Assembly: GCF_001578705.1 (NCBI RefSeq)
Contig: NZ_KQ969037.1
Span: 911,908-975,907 of the forward strand
DNA: 64,000 bases
From: Streptococcus oralis
GTDB lineage: Bacteria; Bacillota; Bacilli; Lactobacillales; Streptococcaceae
Reading direction: 5' to 3'
Position 1 is the stretch's first letter. Each line of letters begins with the position of its first letter. The notes beneath the pieces were generated by a model. That model saw only the letters and a program-made list of their open reading frames with translations, was not told the origin of the DNA and ran no database searches. The position numbers and the translations under genes were made by a program. Below are positions 55,198 through 64,000 of this stretch, piece after piece.

Positions 55198-56067
55198 TTA
55201 AAGAATATCTGGTAAAATCAACTGATAACAAAGGGTGAGATCCGTCAATTCCTTCAACTGTAGCCCTGTCAATTCTTCCCATCTATCAATCTTGTATTGG
55301 AGAGAATTGCGGTGCAGGTAGAGTTGTTGGGCTGTTTTAGTGAGAACGGCACTATTTTCCCAAAGAGAGAGAATGATTTCCTGAATCTGATCCTGATCCA
55401 AAATCATCTGGTGCAGGCATTCCTTGATTACCTTCAAGTCCACGCTCCTTTCTCCCATACTCCAAAGATAGAGTTGTGAAAAGGTATGAACACCTTGGTG
55501 ACCCTGACGCCACCAAGTCTTAAACAAGTCTCGCTCTGCTTGGATTAAATCTGACAGAGCCTGATACCCAGCCTGTGACCAAACCTGTCCTAACATGATA
55601 GACAGACGAAGACCAAAGTCATACTCCACTGCTTCAATCGTATCACTTAAAATAGCTCGTACAGAGGTGTACTTATCTTGTTGAAGCACAAATACATAAT
55701 CCTGAGCACCGACCTGTAGCACTGTCTGGCAGTTGGGAAAGAGAGTTTGCATCATATCTAGCCAAGAGGATAGATTTTCCTGTTGGAAATAGGAAAGATG
55801 GCAATAAACCAGCTGAATCTTTTTGAAAGCTTGAGGTGCTTGCCCCTTACCCTCAATCAAATAGGAATACCAAGGATTGAGCGAACGAGCCTGCTCCTGC
55901 TGGGTCAAAAGGGCAACCAGCTGCTTTTCACGCTCGCTGAGCCCAGCTTCCCCCAGTAAAATCCACTGCTGAGAAGCTAAAGGGAGGGTGAGATAGCCTG
56001 GTTTCTCAATCGGCTGATCTGAAATCTGAGCCTCAGGAAACCAGTCTTGTAATTCCTTTGCAATCAT
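55198..56067 (-). CDS. PucR/CdaR-type helix-turn-helix regulator
   Basis: 289 residues. C-terminal HTH_30 (PucR) domain: SLWENSAVLTKTAQQLYLHRNSLQYKIDRWEELTGL. The N-terminal 200 residues have no recognised ligand domain. Three bases after mrnC, so it ends the cysS-mrnC transcript; msmK downstream has its own promoter. Target genes unknown; msmK is a possible one by proximity. Confidence 0.82.
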   Translation of the reverse strand: MIAKELQDWFPEAQISDQPIEKPGYLTLPLASQQWILLGEAGLSEREKQLVALLTQQEQARSLNPWYSYLIEGKGQAPQAFKKIQLVYCHLSYFQQENLSSWLDMMQTLFPNCQTVLQVGAQDYVFVLQQDKYTSVRAILSDTIEAVEYDFGLRLSIMLGQVWSQAGYQALSDLIQAERDLFKTWWRQGHQGVHTFSQLYLWSMGERSVDLKVIKECLHQMILDQDQIQEIILSLWENSAVLTKTAQQLYLHRNSLQYKIDRWEELTGLQLKELTDLTLCYQLILPDIL

Positions 56068-56070
56068 ATC

Positions 56071-56457
56071 CTAGCCCTCCACTTTTTGGATGCACCAAGA
56101 AATTAAGGTCTCTAGCCGCTCCACATTTTCAGTCAGATGGAGATAGCCCATCACCGCTTCAAAGCCAGTAGACATACGGTAAGTCACCACATCAGCATTT
56201 TTAGCCTTTGTGTGGCTATTGGTATTGCGACCACGTTTATAGATTTCTTCTTCTTTTTCCGTAAGGACTTGCTCCTCCAACATGAGGGCAATCAGGCGAG
56301 CCTGAGCCTTGGCTGAGACATACTTAGTCGCCTCTTGGTGAAGTTTATTGGGCTTGGTCATGCCTTTGAGGATGAGATGGCGGCGAATATACATGGAATA
56401 AACCGCATCTCCTTCAAAAGCTAGCGCAATCCCGTTAATGAGATTGACATCAATCAC
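56071..56457 (-). CDS. mrnC: Mini-ribonuclease III
   Basis: 128-residue RNase III-like domain without dsRBD; processes 23S rRNA ends in Firmicutes. Catalytic residues: EGDAVYSMYIRRHLI and the KRGRNTNSHTKAKNADVVTYRMSTGFEAVMGYLHL segment (acidic Glu in GFEAVMG). Overlaps the end of cysS by 8 bases. Confidence 0.95.
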   Translation of the reverse strand: MIDVNLINGIALAFEGDAVYSMYIRRHLILKGMTKPNKLHQEATKYVSAKAQARLIALMLEEQVLTEKEEEIYKRGRNTNSHTKAKNADVVTYRMSTGFEAVMGYLHLTENVERLETLISWCIQKVEG

Positions 56458-57793
56458 GAGTCCACCTCACTCCATCCTTGGTGTCAAGGAGCTTAATTCC
56501 TTGAGCTGCCAATTGGTCACGGATTTGGTCCGCTGTCGCAAAGTCACGATTAGCACGCGCTTCTTGGCGCTTTTGGATTAAGGCTTCAATGTCTGCATCC
56601 AAAACCTCCTCAACAAAGACAATTCCGAAGACTTCCAACATAGCCCCAAGAGCTTCCTTAACACTTGCATCATAGTTGCCTGAGTTGATCCACTTGGCCA
56701 TTTCAAAGACAACTGTAATACCATTGGCAGCGTTAAAGTCCTCATCCATAGCCGCTACAAACTTATCTTTAAAGTCTTGTAACTCTTGAGCATCCACATT
56801 TTCAGTAAATGGTTGCTCATAAGTATTCTTCAGATACTTGAGATTAGTCTCTGCATCCCGCACTGCTTTTTCTGTAAAGTTAATAGGCTTGCGGTAATGC
56901 TGAGTGGCAAAGAAGAAACGAAGCACTTGGCCATCGATGGTTTTGAGGGCATCATGGACAGTAATAAAGTTCCCCAAGGACTTGGACATCTTGACATTGT
57001 CGATATTGACAAAGCCATTGTGCATCCAGTAGTTGGCGAAAGTCTTGCCTGTTTTGGCTTCTGACTGGGCAATTTCATTGGTATGATGTGGAAACTCCAG
57101 ATCGGCTCCACCACCGTGAATATCAATGGTATCGCCCAAAATCTCTGTCGACATGACCGAACACTCGATATGCCAGCCTGGACGGCCTGCTCCCCAAGGA
57201 CTGTCCCAAGAAATCTCACCTGGCTTAGCTGCCTTCCAGAGAGCAAAGTCTACAGGATTTTCCTTACGAGCCGTTTCTTCATCTGTTCGACCTGAAGCAC
57301 CTAGTTCCAAGTCTTCCAAGGTTTTATTAGCCAATTTGGCGTAGTTGTGGGATTTTTCCACGCGGAAGTAAACATCCCCTTGACTCTCGTAAGCATAACC
57401 TTTTTCAATCAAGTCAGCGACAAAACGAATGATGTCATCCATAAACTCCACTACACGCGGATGGCGGGTAGCAGGTTTCACGCCCAAGGCCGTCACATCC
57501 TCACGAAAGGCAGTGATGTACTTGTCCGCAACCTCTTGAGGCGTGATGCCTTCTTCCTTGGCGCGATTGATAATCTTATCATCTACATCCGTAAAATTGG
57601 AAATATAGGCAACCTCATAGCCACGATATTCAAAGTAGCGACGAATGGTATCAAAGGCTACCGTTGAACGAGCATTCCCAACGTGGATATAGTTGTAGAC
57701 GGTTGGCCCACAGACATACATGCGAACCTTGCCCTCTTCAATGGGCACAAATTCACGTAGGCTGCGGGTCATGGTGTCGTAAATTTTAATCAT
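56450..57793 (-). CDS. cysS: Cysteine-tRNA ligase
   Basis: 447 residues from the ATG at 57791-57793 (GGAG upstream); a GTG three codons earlier is rejected. Class I motifs HIGH (YIHVGNARSTV) and KMSKS (KMSKSLGNF); zinc ligands Cys28 region (CGPTVYNY), Cys/His (GWHIECSVM) and HHTNEIAQSE. C-terminal anticodon domain. Overlaps mrnC by 8 bases. Confidence 0.97.
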   Translation of the reverse strand: MIKIYDTMTRSLREFVPIEEGKVRMYVCGPTVYNYIHVGNARSTVAFDTIRRYFEYRGYEVAYISNFTDVDDKIINRAKEEGITPQEVADKYITAFREDVTALGVKPATRHPRVVEFMDDIIRFVADLIEKGYAYESQGDVYFRVEKSHNYAKLANKTLEDLELGASGRTDEETARKENPVDFALWKAAKPGEISWDSPWGAGRPGWHIECSVMSTEILGDTIDIHGGGADLEFPHHTNEIAQSEAKTGKTFANYWMHNGFVNIDNVKMSKSLGNFITVHDALKTIDGQVLRFFFATQHYRKPINFTEKAVRDAETNLKYLKNTYEQPFTENVDAQELQDFKDKFVAAMDEDFNAANGITVVFEMAKWINSGNYDASVKEALGAMLEVFGIVFVEEVLDADIEALIQKRQEARANRDFATADQIRDQLAAQGIKLLDTKDGVRWTRD

Positions 57794-57810
57794 GCGGTCC
57801 ACTCCCTTCT

Positions 57811-58332
57811 CTATTTCTGACTTTTTCGGCTGAAAACCAGCTCTGCAAAAGGGCCAAATTGTCTGAGGCTATCCAGTTGGTAAAAGCGCTGCCCTTCCTC
57901 TTGGGTAAAGAGGGGAACCCCCTTTCCTAGGATAAGGGGCGCTATCTGAATAATGAGGTGGTCGAAAAGATCCGCATCCAAGAGCGGTCCTACCAAGGAA
58001 TTACCACCAATCACAAAGACATTTTTGCCTTTGTCAATCTGGTGAACAAAGTCCACCACATCCCCAGCTACTGGCTGGTAATTGCTGACAGGCAGGTGCC
58101 TATCATGCGTAAAGACATAGTTTTCCGTAGCTTGATAAAAACTTTCTACATCTTGCAAATCTTGGATTTCCTCAAAGGTCCGCTTGCCCATGATGGTGAT
58201 ATCCATTTGCCTGTAAAAGTCATCATAGCCTGTATCCTCTACAGAACCAAGCTGATGCAGCCAGTCTATCCTGTGCTGGCTGTCTGCCAAGTAGCCATCC
58301 ATGGTGATACAGCCGTAAAAATATACTGCCAT
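57811..58332 (-). CDS. Dihydrofolate reductase-like protein (RibD C-terminal fold)
   Basis: 173 residues. MAVYFYGCITMDGYLADSQHRIDWL and IGGNSLVGPLLDADLFDHLIIQIAPLILGKG are the YwjB/RibD-C type DHFR-like signature. Not the true folate enzyme by sequence; substrate unknown. In the cysS operon, 17 bases before it. Confidence 0.87.
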   Translation of the reverse strand: MAVYFYGCITMDGYLADSQHRIDWLHQLGSVEDTGYDDFYRQMDITIMGKRTFEEIQDLQDVESFYQATENYVFTHDRHLPVSNYQPVAGDVVDFVHQIDKGKNVFVIGGNSLVGPLLDADLFDHLIIQIAPLILGKGVPLFTQEEGQRFYQLDSLRQFGPFAELVFSRKSQK

Positions 58333-58340
58333 TCTTGTAG

Positions 58341-59105
58341 TTACCTTTCTAGTTCCTTTGCTATTGTCAAAGCGATAGTGAAAAAAGTCATGGCATCAGC
58401 TGTCCGTTCTTCATGGCGGGCATCCCAGGTTCGGTTATGATGATCCACATAGTCAGCTGTGTAGAAGAACTGATAGACTTTACTCTTGCGAAATTGACTC
58501 CAAGCCATGATAGCTGAAGCTTCCATGTCCACCACTTTGGCTCCAGCAGCCAAGCGACGCTTGACCTTATCAGGCGTTTCCCGATAGAAAGCATCTATGG
58601 TCCAGGACTTGGTGCGGATATGCTCAATATCGTACTTGTCAAAGATAGCTTCAAGCTTAACTAACAGAGACTCGTCATAAGCGACTTCATCACCCGGTGG
58701 GGCATAGTGGTAGCTAGTGCCTTCATCTCGCAAAGCAGCAGCCGGCAGGATAATCTTGTCCGCCTCAATTGAGCGATCCAAAACGCCACAAGAACCTAGA
58801 ATGATGAAATTCTTGAAGCCTCTGGCCGCCAACTCCTCCAGTTGGCCAATCACTGATGGAGCTCCAATAAGCGCAGTCATGACCGCAACTTGATTTCCAT
58901 CATAATTATATACATACCAAGGGAATTGACCGTTAAGATTTTTTAAATAGCCTCCTTGATAGACTTTTTCTGACTCAATCAAACGTTTCAGAATTTCGCC
59001 ATTAAAGGACAGGATGATAGTTTCACAAACCTCACCCTTGTCCATAATCTGCCTATCTGTTGGCTCAACAACCCCAGCTACATCTTCGAATTCCTCTAAT
59101 AACAT
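58341..59105 (-). CDS. Nucleoside phosphorylase (PNP/UDP family)
   Basis: 254 residues. Phosphorylase superfamily: NFIILGSCGVLD, KVVDMEASAIMAWSQF (purine/uridine phosphorylase active-site Glu/Met-Glu) and AVMTALIGAPSVIGQLEEL. Family level is clear; substrate (purine or uridine nucleoside) is not. Follows cysE by 125 bases and precedes the DHFR-like gene by 8. Confidence 0.88.
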   Translation of the reverse strand: MLLEEFEDVAGVVEPTDRQIMDKGEVCETIILSFNGEILKRLIESEKVYQGGYLKNLNGQFPWYVYNYDGNQVAVMTALIGAPSVIGQLEELAARGFKNFIILGSCGVLDRSIEADKIILPAAALRDEGTSYHYAPPGDEVAYDESLLVKLEAIFDKYDIEHIRTKSWTIDAFYRETPDKVKRRLAAGAKVVDMEASAIMAWSQFRKSKVYQFFYTADYVDHHNRTWDARHEERTADAMTFFTIALTIAKELER

Positions 59106-59230
59106 AACTTCTCTTTCTTTAGGACTTCAGCAAAGCCTCTTTCATCTTTTCTATTGGGTTACAGTTTGCTAAAGCATTCCTTGACAAGACCTCCGTAAGA
59201 TGTCTTGTTACTGTTCAAAACAAGTCTTTC

Positions 59231-59848
59231 TTAGAGCTCCGACGAATGGTGGCTGGCTTCGCGGGCATGCTCCAGCTTGTCCAGATAATATTCTCGCTGT
59301 TCTTCCACCTCGTGGATGGTCGGCTCGTCTTTCTGACCGTGGACGCGCACAATCTTGGCAGGGATTCCAACTACGGTCACATCACTAGGCACGTCTGCCA
59401 CGACTACTGCAGCAGCACCGACTTTGGCATTTTCACCGATTTCTACCGGTCCGATGACTTGGGCATGGGCTGATATGAGAGCTCCTTTACGCACAGTCGG
59501 ATGGCGTTTCCCAACATCCTTCCCTGTTCCACCAAGTGTTACTCCGTGATAGAGAAGAACGCCTTTTTCAACAATCGCCGTCTCTCCAATCACCAGACCT
59601 GAACCATGGTCGATAAAAACACCTGAGTCAATCTGGGCACCCGGATGAATCTCGATTTGGGTCCAAAAGCGCCAAAACTGACTGTGCATCCGAGCCAGGA
59701 GTTTGAAGCCATGATTCCAGAGAAAATGCGAGAGACGGTGGGCAGCTAAGGCCTTGACACCTGGATAAGTCAGCAAAACTTCCAAACTGTTGCGTGCCGC
59801 TGGATCATTTTCTTTTACAATATCAATGGTTTCGCGCCACCATCCCAT
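59231..59848 (-). CDS. cysE: Serine O-acetyltransferase
   Basis: 205-residue CysE. Catalyses serine acetylation, the first step in cysteine synthesis. N-terminal helical part and a C-terminal left-handed beta helix with hexapeptide repeats (IEIHPGAQIDSGVFIDHGSGLVIGETAIVEKG); catalytic His in FIDHGSGLV and HGVTLGGTGK. Starts 15 bases after pnp, same operon. Confidence 0.96.
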   Translation of the reverse strand: MGWWRETIDIVKENDPAARNSLEVLLTYPGVKALAAHRLSHFLWNHGFKLLARMHSQFWRFWTQIEIHPGAQIDSGVFIDHGSGLVIGETAIVEKGVLLYHGVTLGGTGKDVGKRHPTVRKGALISAHAQVIGPVEIGENAKVGAAAVVVADVPSDVTVVGIPAKIVRVHGQKDEPTIHEVEEQREYYLDKLEHAREASHHSSEL

Positions 59849-59863
59849 ACATTTCTCCTTTTC

Positions 59864-62077
59864 TTATTCTGAATCTTTTGGCGTATCTGTAAATTCTTTC
59901 TTCGGTTTGTGGTCCTTGTGATGACGTGGACGGTGAGGACGTTCAGCCTTTTCACCTTTTTCATCGTGTTCTGGTTTTGGTGGACGAGGAAGAAGAGCCT
60001 TCATAGAGGCATCAATACGGCCTTTTTCATCAATCTTGATAACCTTAACATCGACTTCATCACCGATAGCTACCAAGTCCTCGACACGGTTGGTACGAGT
60101 CCAAGCCATTTCTGAGATGTGAACGAGGGCATCTGTCTTGTCAAAGAGATTGACAAAGGCACCGAATTTCTCGATACGAACAACTTTAGCATGGTAGACT
60201 TCATCCACTTTGGCTTCACGAACCAAACCAGCAATGATTTCTTTGGTACGGTTAATGGCATCTTGGTCGCTAGAGTAGATAGATACGTTACCTTCTTCAT
60301 CGATATCAATCTTAACGCCTGTTTCAGCGATGATCTTGTCGATGGTTTCTCCACCCTTACCGATGACAATCTTAATCTTGTCCACATCAATCTTGATGGT
60401 ATCAATTTTCGGAGCAGTTGGAGCCAATTCTGGACGAACTTCAGGAATAGTCGCTTCAATCACATCAAGGATTTCAAAACGAGCTTTCTTGGCTTGAGCA
60501 AGAGCCTCAGTCAAAATTTCTGCAGTAATCCCTTGAATCTTGATATCCATTTGAAGAGCTGTAATCCCGTCACGAGTACCGGCAACCTTAAAGTCCATGT
60601 CTCCAAAGTGGTCTTCCAAACCTTGGATATCTGTCAAGACAGTGTAGTTATTTCCATCTGAGATAAGTCCCATAGCAATACCAGCTACTGGCGCCTTGAT
60701 TGGCACACCACCAGCCATAAGGGCAAGCGTTCCCGCACAGATAGAAGCTTGAGAAGAAGAACCATTTGATTCCAAGACCTCAGCTACCAAGCGGATCGCG
60801 TATGGGAATTCTTCCAAACTTGGCAAGACTTGCGCAAGAGCACGCTCACCAAGAGCACCGTGACCAATTTCACGACGACCTGGCGCACCATAACGACCTG
60901 TTTCCCCTACTGAGTATTGAGGGAAATTATAGTGGTGCATAAAGCGTTTCTTGTACTCTGGATCCAATCCATCGATGATTTGAGTTTCTCCCATCGGAGC
61001 CAAAGTCAAAACTGAAAGAGCTTGAGTTTGTCCACGAGTGAAAAGGCCAGAACCATGTACACGAGGAAGATAGTCGACCTGCGCATCTAAAGGACGGATT
61101 TCATCGACCTTACGACCGTCAGGACGAACCTTGTCTTCTGTAATCAAACGGCGTACTTCAGCATGTTCCATTTGTTCCAAGATTTCAGCCACATCACGCA
61201 TGATACGGTCAAATTCTTCATGGTCTGCATATTTTTCTTCATACACCGCAGTCACTTGGTCTTTAACTGCTTGAGTTGCAGCTTCACGAGCCAATTTTTC
61301 TTCTACTTGGACCGCTTTTTGGAGGTCACTGTTGTAGGCTGCGATGATTTCAGCCTGTAATTCAGCATCTACGTGAAGCAGTTCCACTTCTGCTTTTTCT
61401 TTACCAACTGCAGCAACGATTTCTTCTTGGAAGGCAATCAATTCTTTGACTGCTTCATGCCCTTTAAGAAGGGCTTCCAACATGATTTCTTCTGACAATT
61501 CTTTGGCACCAGACTCTACCATGTTGATGGCGTGTTTGGTACCAGCTACTGTCAATTCAAGAAGAGATTGCTCTGCCTGTTCTTGACTAGGGTTGATGAT
61601 GATTTGGCCATCGACATAGCCCACTTGTACCCCAGCGATTGGTCCGTCAAACGGAATATCTGAGATAGAAAGCGCTAAAGATGAACCAAACATAGCCGCC
61701 ATTGGAGCAGAGGCATTTTCATCATAAGAAAGGACGGTGTTGATCACTTGCACTTCGTTACGGAAACCTTCCGCAAACATAGGACGGATTGGGCGGTCAA
61801 TCAAACGCGCTGTCAAAGTCGCATCTGTTGAAGGACGTCCTTCACGTTTCATAAAGCCACCAGGAAACTTCCCGGCCGCATACATTTTCTCTTCGTAGTT
61901 GACTTGGAGTGGGAAGAAATCCCCAGTTGCCATTTTCTTAGACATAACGGCAGCAGTCAAGACAGTTGACTCACCGTAACGGACGACAACAGAGCCATTT
62001 GCTTGCTTAGCAACCTGACCAGTCTCTACGATTAACTCACGACCCGCAAAAGTCGTTTGAAACACTTGTTTTGTCAT
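59864..62077 (-). CDS. pnp: Polyribonucleotide nucleotidyltransferase
   Basis: 3'-to-5' phosphorolytic exoribonuclease, 737 residues from the ATG at 62075-62077 ([15 protein letters not shown]) with GGGG upstream; a 45-residue upstream extension is rejected. Two RNase PH domains ([37 protein letters not shown]), alpha linker, KH ([19 protein letters not shown]) and S1 ([17 protein letters not shown]), then a basic His-rich tail. First gene of pnp-cysE. Confidence 0.97.
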   Translation of the reverse strand: MTKQVFQTTFAGRELIVETGQVAKQANGSVVVRYGESTVLTAAVMSKKMATGDFFPLQVNYEEKMYAAGKFPGGFMKREGRPSTDATLTARLIDRPIRPMFAEGFRNEVQVINTVLSYDENASAPMAAMFGSSLALSISDIPFDGPIAGVQVGYVDGQIIINPSQEQAEQSLLELTVAGTKHAINMVESGAKELSEEIMLEALLKGHEAVKELIAFQEEIVAAVGKEKAEVELLHVDAELQAEIIAAYNSDLQKAVQVEEKLAREAATQAVKDQVTAVYEEKYADHEEFDRIMRDVAEILEQMEHAEVRRLITEDKVRPDGRKVDEIRPLDAQVDYLPRVHGSGLFTRGQTQALSVLTLAPMGETQIIDGLDPEYKKRFMHHYNFPQYSVGETGRYGAPGRREIGHGALGERALAQVLPSLEEFPYAIRLVAEVLESNGSSSQASICAGTLALMAGGVPIKAPVAGIAMGLISDGNNYTVLTDIQGLEDHFGDMDFKVAGTRDGITALQMDIKIQGITAEILTEALAQAKKARFEILDVIEATIPEVRPELAPTAPKIDTIKIDVDKIKIVIGKGGETIDKIIAETGVKIDIDEEGNVSIYSSDQDAINRTKEIIAGLVREAKVDEVYHAKVVRIEKFGAFVNLFDKTDALVHISEMAWTRTNRVEDLVAIGDEVDVKVIKIDEKGRIDASMKALLPRPPKPEHDEKGEKAERPHRPRHHKDHKPKKEFTDTPKDSE

Positions 62078-62442
62078 TTTAATCCCCTTTGGATTGATGA
62101 AATTATACGCCTTGCCTACAAAAATCAGGATACAAAGGGCGTAAAGAATCCCGTATGAAAATAGGAGATTGACGCAGTGTGCGATGCACACCAGGAAATC
62201 TATCTTTTTCACTAGGGATTTAGCCCGTGTTCAACTATCTAGATACTTTGAAATATCTAAGAATAATATTCTCTAGAATCTGTCTATTTTTGTTAGATTT
62301 AAATTGCTAAAAATCTTTTTATACCCTCATCTTTGTATCAAGTACGTACAGAGTCTATTTTATCATATTTTTCTTAAAAAGTGCGGGCTTTTCTATTAAA
62401 AAGGAACCATCCCCCTCGCTTGAGAAGAATGGTTTGTTTTTA
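62078..62442. other. Long pnp leader and metF-pnp intergenic region
   Basis: 365 bases. An extended -10 TGATAAAAT (-10 TAAAAT 62358-62363) suggests a pnp leader of about 270 bases, with short inverted repeats at 62241-62258 (AGATA/TATCT) and 62259-62271. PNPase mRNAs are often autoregulated at a leader hairpin; inferred only. Confidence 0.45.
62399..62437 (-). terminator. Terminator of metE-metF
   Basis: 13-pair stem AACCATTCTTCTC / GAGGGGGATGGTT with several G-U pairs, followed by CCTTTTT on the minus strand. Confidence 0.8.
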
Positions 62443-63309
62443 TTACCCTAAAGACTGATGATTAAACAAGGCATGGGTTGCTTGGTGGATGTACTTAGCT
62501 GTTTCAGCATTGTTCATGGTATAGAGATGCACTCCAGCAACATCCTGGGTTACCAAGTCCACGATCTGATCCACTGCATAGGCAAGCCCTGCTGCTCTGA
62601 GCGACTCAGGGTCATGCTCATACTTGTCTAAGATGGCCTTAAATTTGCGTGGAAGATGAATATTCTCACATGTTTTCAAGAGACGAAGCGCTTGGTTACG
62701 GTTAAGAATAGGCATGATTCCCGCATGAATGGGAACATCAATCCCTGCCAAGGTACACTTATCTTGGAAATCATAGAAGCGCTCATTGTCAAAGAAAAGT
62801 TGCGTTACGAGGCTTGAACAGCCTGCGTCCACTTTCTTCTTGAGATTTTGAATATCCGAGATCTGGTTTGGCGAGTCAGGGTGCCCCTCTGGATAGCAAG
62901 CTCCGACAATATCAAAGTGAGGGGCTTGTTCCTTGATGAACTCGATCAAGTCCGTTGCGTAGCGGAAATCCTTTTGCGGTTCCACATCAGGAATGATGTC
63001 CCCACGTAGAGCCAAGATTTTTCGCACACCAACCTTGTCCAAGTCCGCAAGTGTCTCTGCAACCTTCTCCTTGGTCAGATAGATAGCTGGCAAGTGGGCA
63101 ATAGTTGGAATCGCCAAGTCATTCTGGATAAAGTCAGCCAAACGAACCGTTGTTTCCTTGATATTAAATTTATTATTGCTGGCAGTCACACTGATAAAGT
63201 GCGGTGTCAGCTCCCGCATATCCTGCAAGGCTGAAATAATTTTATCATTACCCACAGCTGGGTTTGGAGGGAACACTTCAAATGAAAGTGATGGCGTTTG
63301 GCGTGACAT
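62443..63309 (-). CDS. metF: Methylenetetrahydrofolate reductase
   Basis: 288 residues from the ATG at 63307-63309 (MSRQTPSLSFEVFPPNPAVGND). FAD-dependent TIM barrel; PSLSFEVFPP, ISVTASNNKFN, ILALRGDIIPD and GACYPEGHPDS are typical. Supplies methyl-THF for MetE. A longer in-frame start (63387) lies in the spacer and is rejected. 93 bases after metE, same operon, terminator downstream. Confidence 0.96.
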   Translation of the reverse strand: MSRQTPSLSFEVFPPNPAVGNDKIISALQDMRELTPHFISVTASNNKFNIKETTVRLADFIQNDLAIPTIAHLPAIYLTKEKVAETLADLDKVGVRKILALRGDIIPDVEPQKDFRYATDLIEFIKEQAPHFDIVGACYPEGHPDSPNQISDIQNLKKKVDAGCSSLVTQLFFDNERFYDFQDKCTLAGIDVPIHAGIMPILNRNQALRLLKTCENIHLPRKFKAILDKYEHDPESLRAAGLAYAVDQIVDLVTQDVAGVHLYTMNNAETAKYIHQATHALFNHQSLG

Positions 63310-63402
63310 AGTCCTTATCCTTTTCTTTTTGATTTCAATATTGCTGAGCCAGCTAGGCCAAGCAGTTCCTTGATCAGTCAGGGTCACGAGAGAAATCTTA
63401 TC

Positions 63403-64000
63403 TTACAATTTCTCACGCGCAGCTTTTGCTGCTTCGACAAGGCGGATCAAGCTTTCTTTTGTTTCTGGAATACCACGTGTTTTCAAACCACAGTCAGGGT
63501 TGATCCAAACTTTCTTGCTTGGTACTTTCGCAAGGATAGCATCGATTGTGTGGTCGATTTCGCCTTCATTTGGCACACGAGGTGAGTGGATATCGTAAAC
63601 CCCAGGTCCCACTTCTGTTTGGAAGTTTTTCGCTTTGAGTTCGTCCAAGATTTCAAGGTTTGAACGGCTTGCTTCAAAGGAAATAACGTCCGCATCCATG
63701 TTGTCGATGGCTGGGATGATATCTGTAAATTCTGAGTAACACATGTGAGTGTGGATTTGAGTATCTGGCGCTACTGTAGAGTGTACCAAGCGGAAGGCAG
63801 GGATTGCCCAGTCAAGGTAGTCTTCGTACCAGTCGCTACGACGGAGTGGCAATTTCTCACGAAGAGCAGCCTCGTCGATTTGGATGATTTTCACACCTGC
63901 AGCTTCAAGGTCAAGAACTTCATCCTTGATAGCAAGGGCGATTTGAAGAGTTGAGTCCTTGATAGAGATGTCTTCACGTGGGAATGACCAGTTAAGGATG
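63403..64000 (-). CDS. metE: Cobalamin-independent methionine synthase (5' end outside window)
   Basis: About 199 C-terminal residues. [41 protein letters not shown], the zinc ligands His and Cys in [10 protein letters not shown] and Cys in NPDCGLKTR are diagnostic. Transfers methyl from methyl-THF-Glu3 to homocysteine. The frame continues through the right end with no stop. Confidence 0.97.
   Translation of the reverse strand, partial: ILNWSFPREDISIKDSTLQIALAIKDEVLDLEAAGVKIIQIDEAALREKLPLRRSDWYEDYLDWAIPAFRLVHSTVAPDTQIHTHMCYSEFTDIIPAIDNMDADVISFEASRSNLEILDELKAKNFQTEVGPGVYDIHSPRVPNEGEIDHTIDAILAKVPSKKVWINPDCGLKTRGIPETKESLIRLVEAAKAAREKL

Noticed and set aside
62078-62212. 45-residue extension of pnp
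   Set aside because: Not conserved in type; the MTKQVF start has a good ribosome site and gives the expected 737 residues.
1-64000. tRNA, rRNA, CRISPR, insertion sequence or prophage
   Set aside because: Looked for cloverleaf clusters, spaced direct repeats, transposase motifs, and BOX/RUP-like elements; none seen by eye. A tRNAscan, CRISPR and IS search would settle it.

Overview
The window is a chromosomal segment of a mitis-group Streptococcus, close to S. pneumoniae, S. mitis or S. oralis. Evidence: a manganese operon psaBCA with tpxD and psaR, a streptococcal Dpr, a MET-box with the MtaR/MetR consensus, a pneumococcal-type DacB/LdcB, protein lengths that match pneumococcal orthologues as I remember them (TruA 249, UvrC 615, PNPase 737, CysS 447, PsaA 309), low GC, strong -10/extended -10 promoters and U-tailed terminators. 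Species cannot be fixed from sequence alone. Gene order is a mosaic relative to the pneumococcal order I remember: blocks are collinear internally but joined differently, and psaR directly follows tpxD.

Layout. 1-4.2 kb: vitamin B6 ECF S-component, pyridoxal kinase and truA, then an MFS carrier, a Pr6Pr membrane protein and PhnA/YjdM. 4.3-8.5 kb: Dpr ferritin and a heterodimeric ABC exporter. 8.7-11.9 kb: tpiA, a DnaD-domain protein, metA with a MET-box, apt. 12-15 kb: a GNAT enzyme, rplK-rplA with two probable L1-binding leaders, a frameshifted dacB and a HIT protein. 15.2-18.7 kb: an AT-rich orphan membrane protein, an M42 peptidase and brnQ. 18.8-25.9 kb: an operon of nitroreductase, pepV, UDG-like protein, prolyl-tRNA deacylase and rhodanese, then a lipoprotein and uvrC with a phosphoesterase. 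26-34 kb: a membrane-anchored matrixin-like protease, estA, RNase J2, recJ, an Rrf2 regulator and its probable NAD(P)-binding target, and a second phosphoesterase.

34-41 kb: a small membrane protein, a threonine T-box controlling a P-loop kinase plus thrS, a DUF389 protein, a frameshifted DUF898-like gene and a two-component system of the TCS01 type. 41-44.6 kb: a TetR regulator with a 28-bp perfect palindrome, a membrane-anchored ferredoxin-reductase-like protein, a DUF2974 hydrolase and an MBL-fold hydrolase. 44.6-51 kb: pepO, psaBCA, tpxD, psaR. 51-64 kb: dtd and relA, msmK, then pnp, cysE, a nucleoside phosphorylase, a DHFR-like protein, cysS, mrnC and a PucR-type regulator, and finally metF and metE (cut by the window end).

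Most of the window is core housekeeping. I see no rRNA, tRNA, CRISPR array, insertion sequence or prophage. The least ordinary items are two single-base frameshifts (dacB, DUF898), two locally self-contained repressor/operator circuits (Rrf2 and TetR), an extra kinase inside the thrS T-box operon, a probably leaderless uvrC, and an unrecognised membrane protein next to the M42 peptidase. No clear previously undescribed multi-gene system is visible; the TetR/reductase and Rrf2/NAD(P)-protein circuits are the best candidates.
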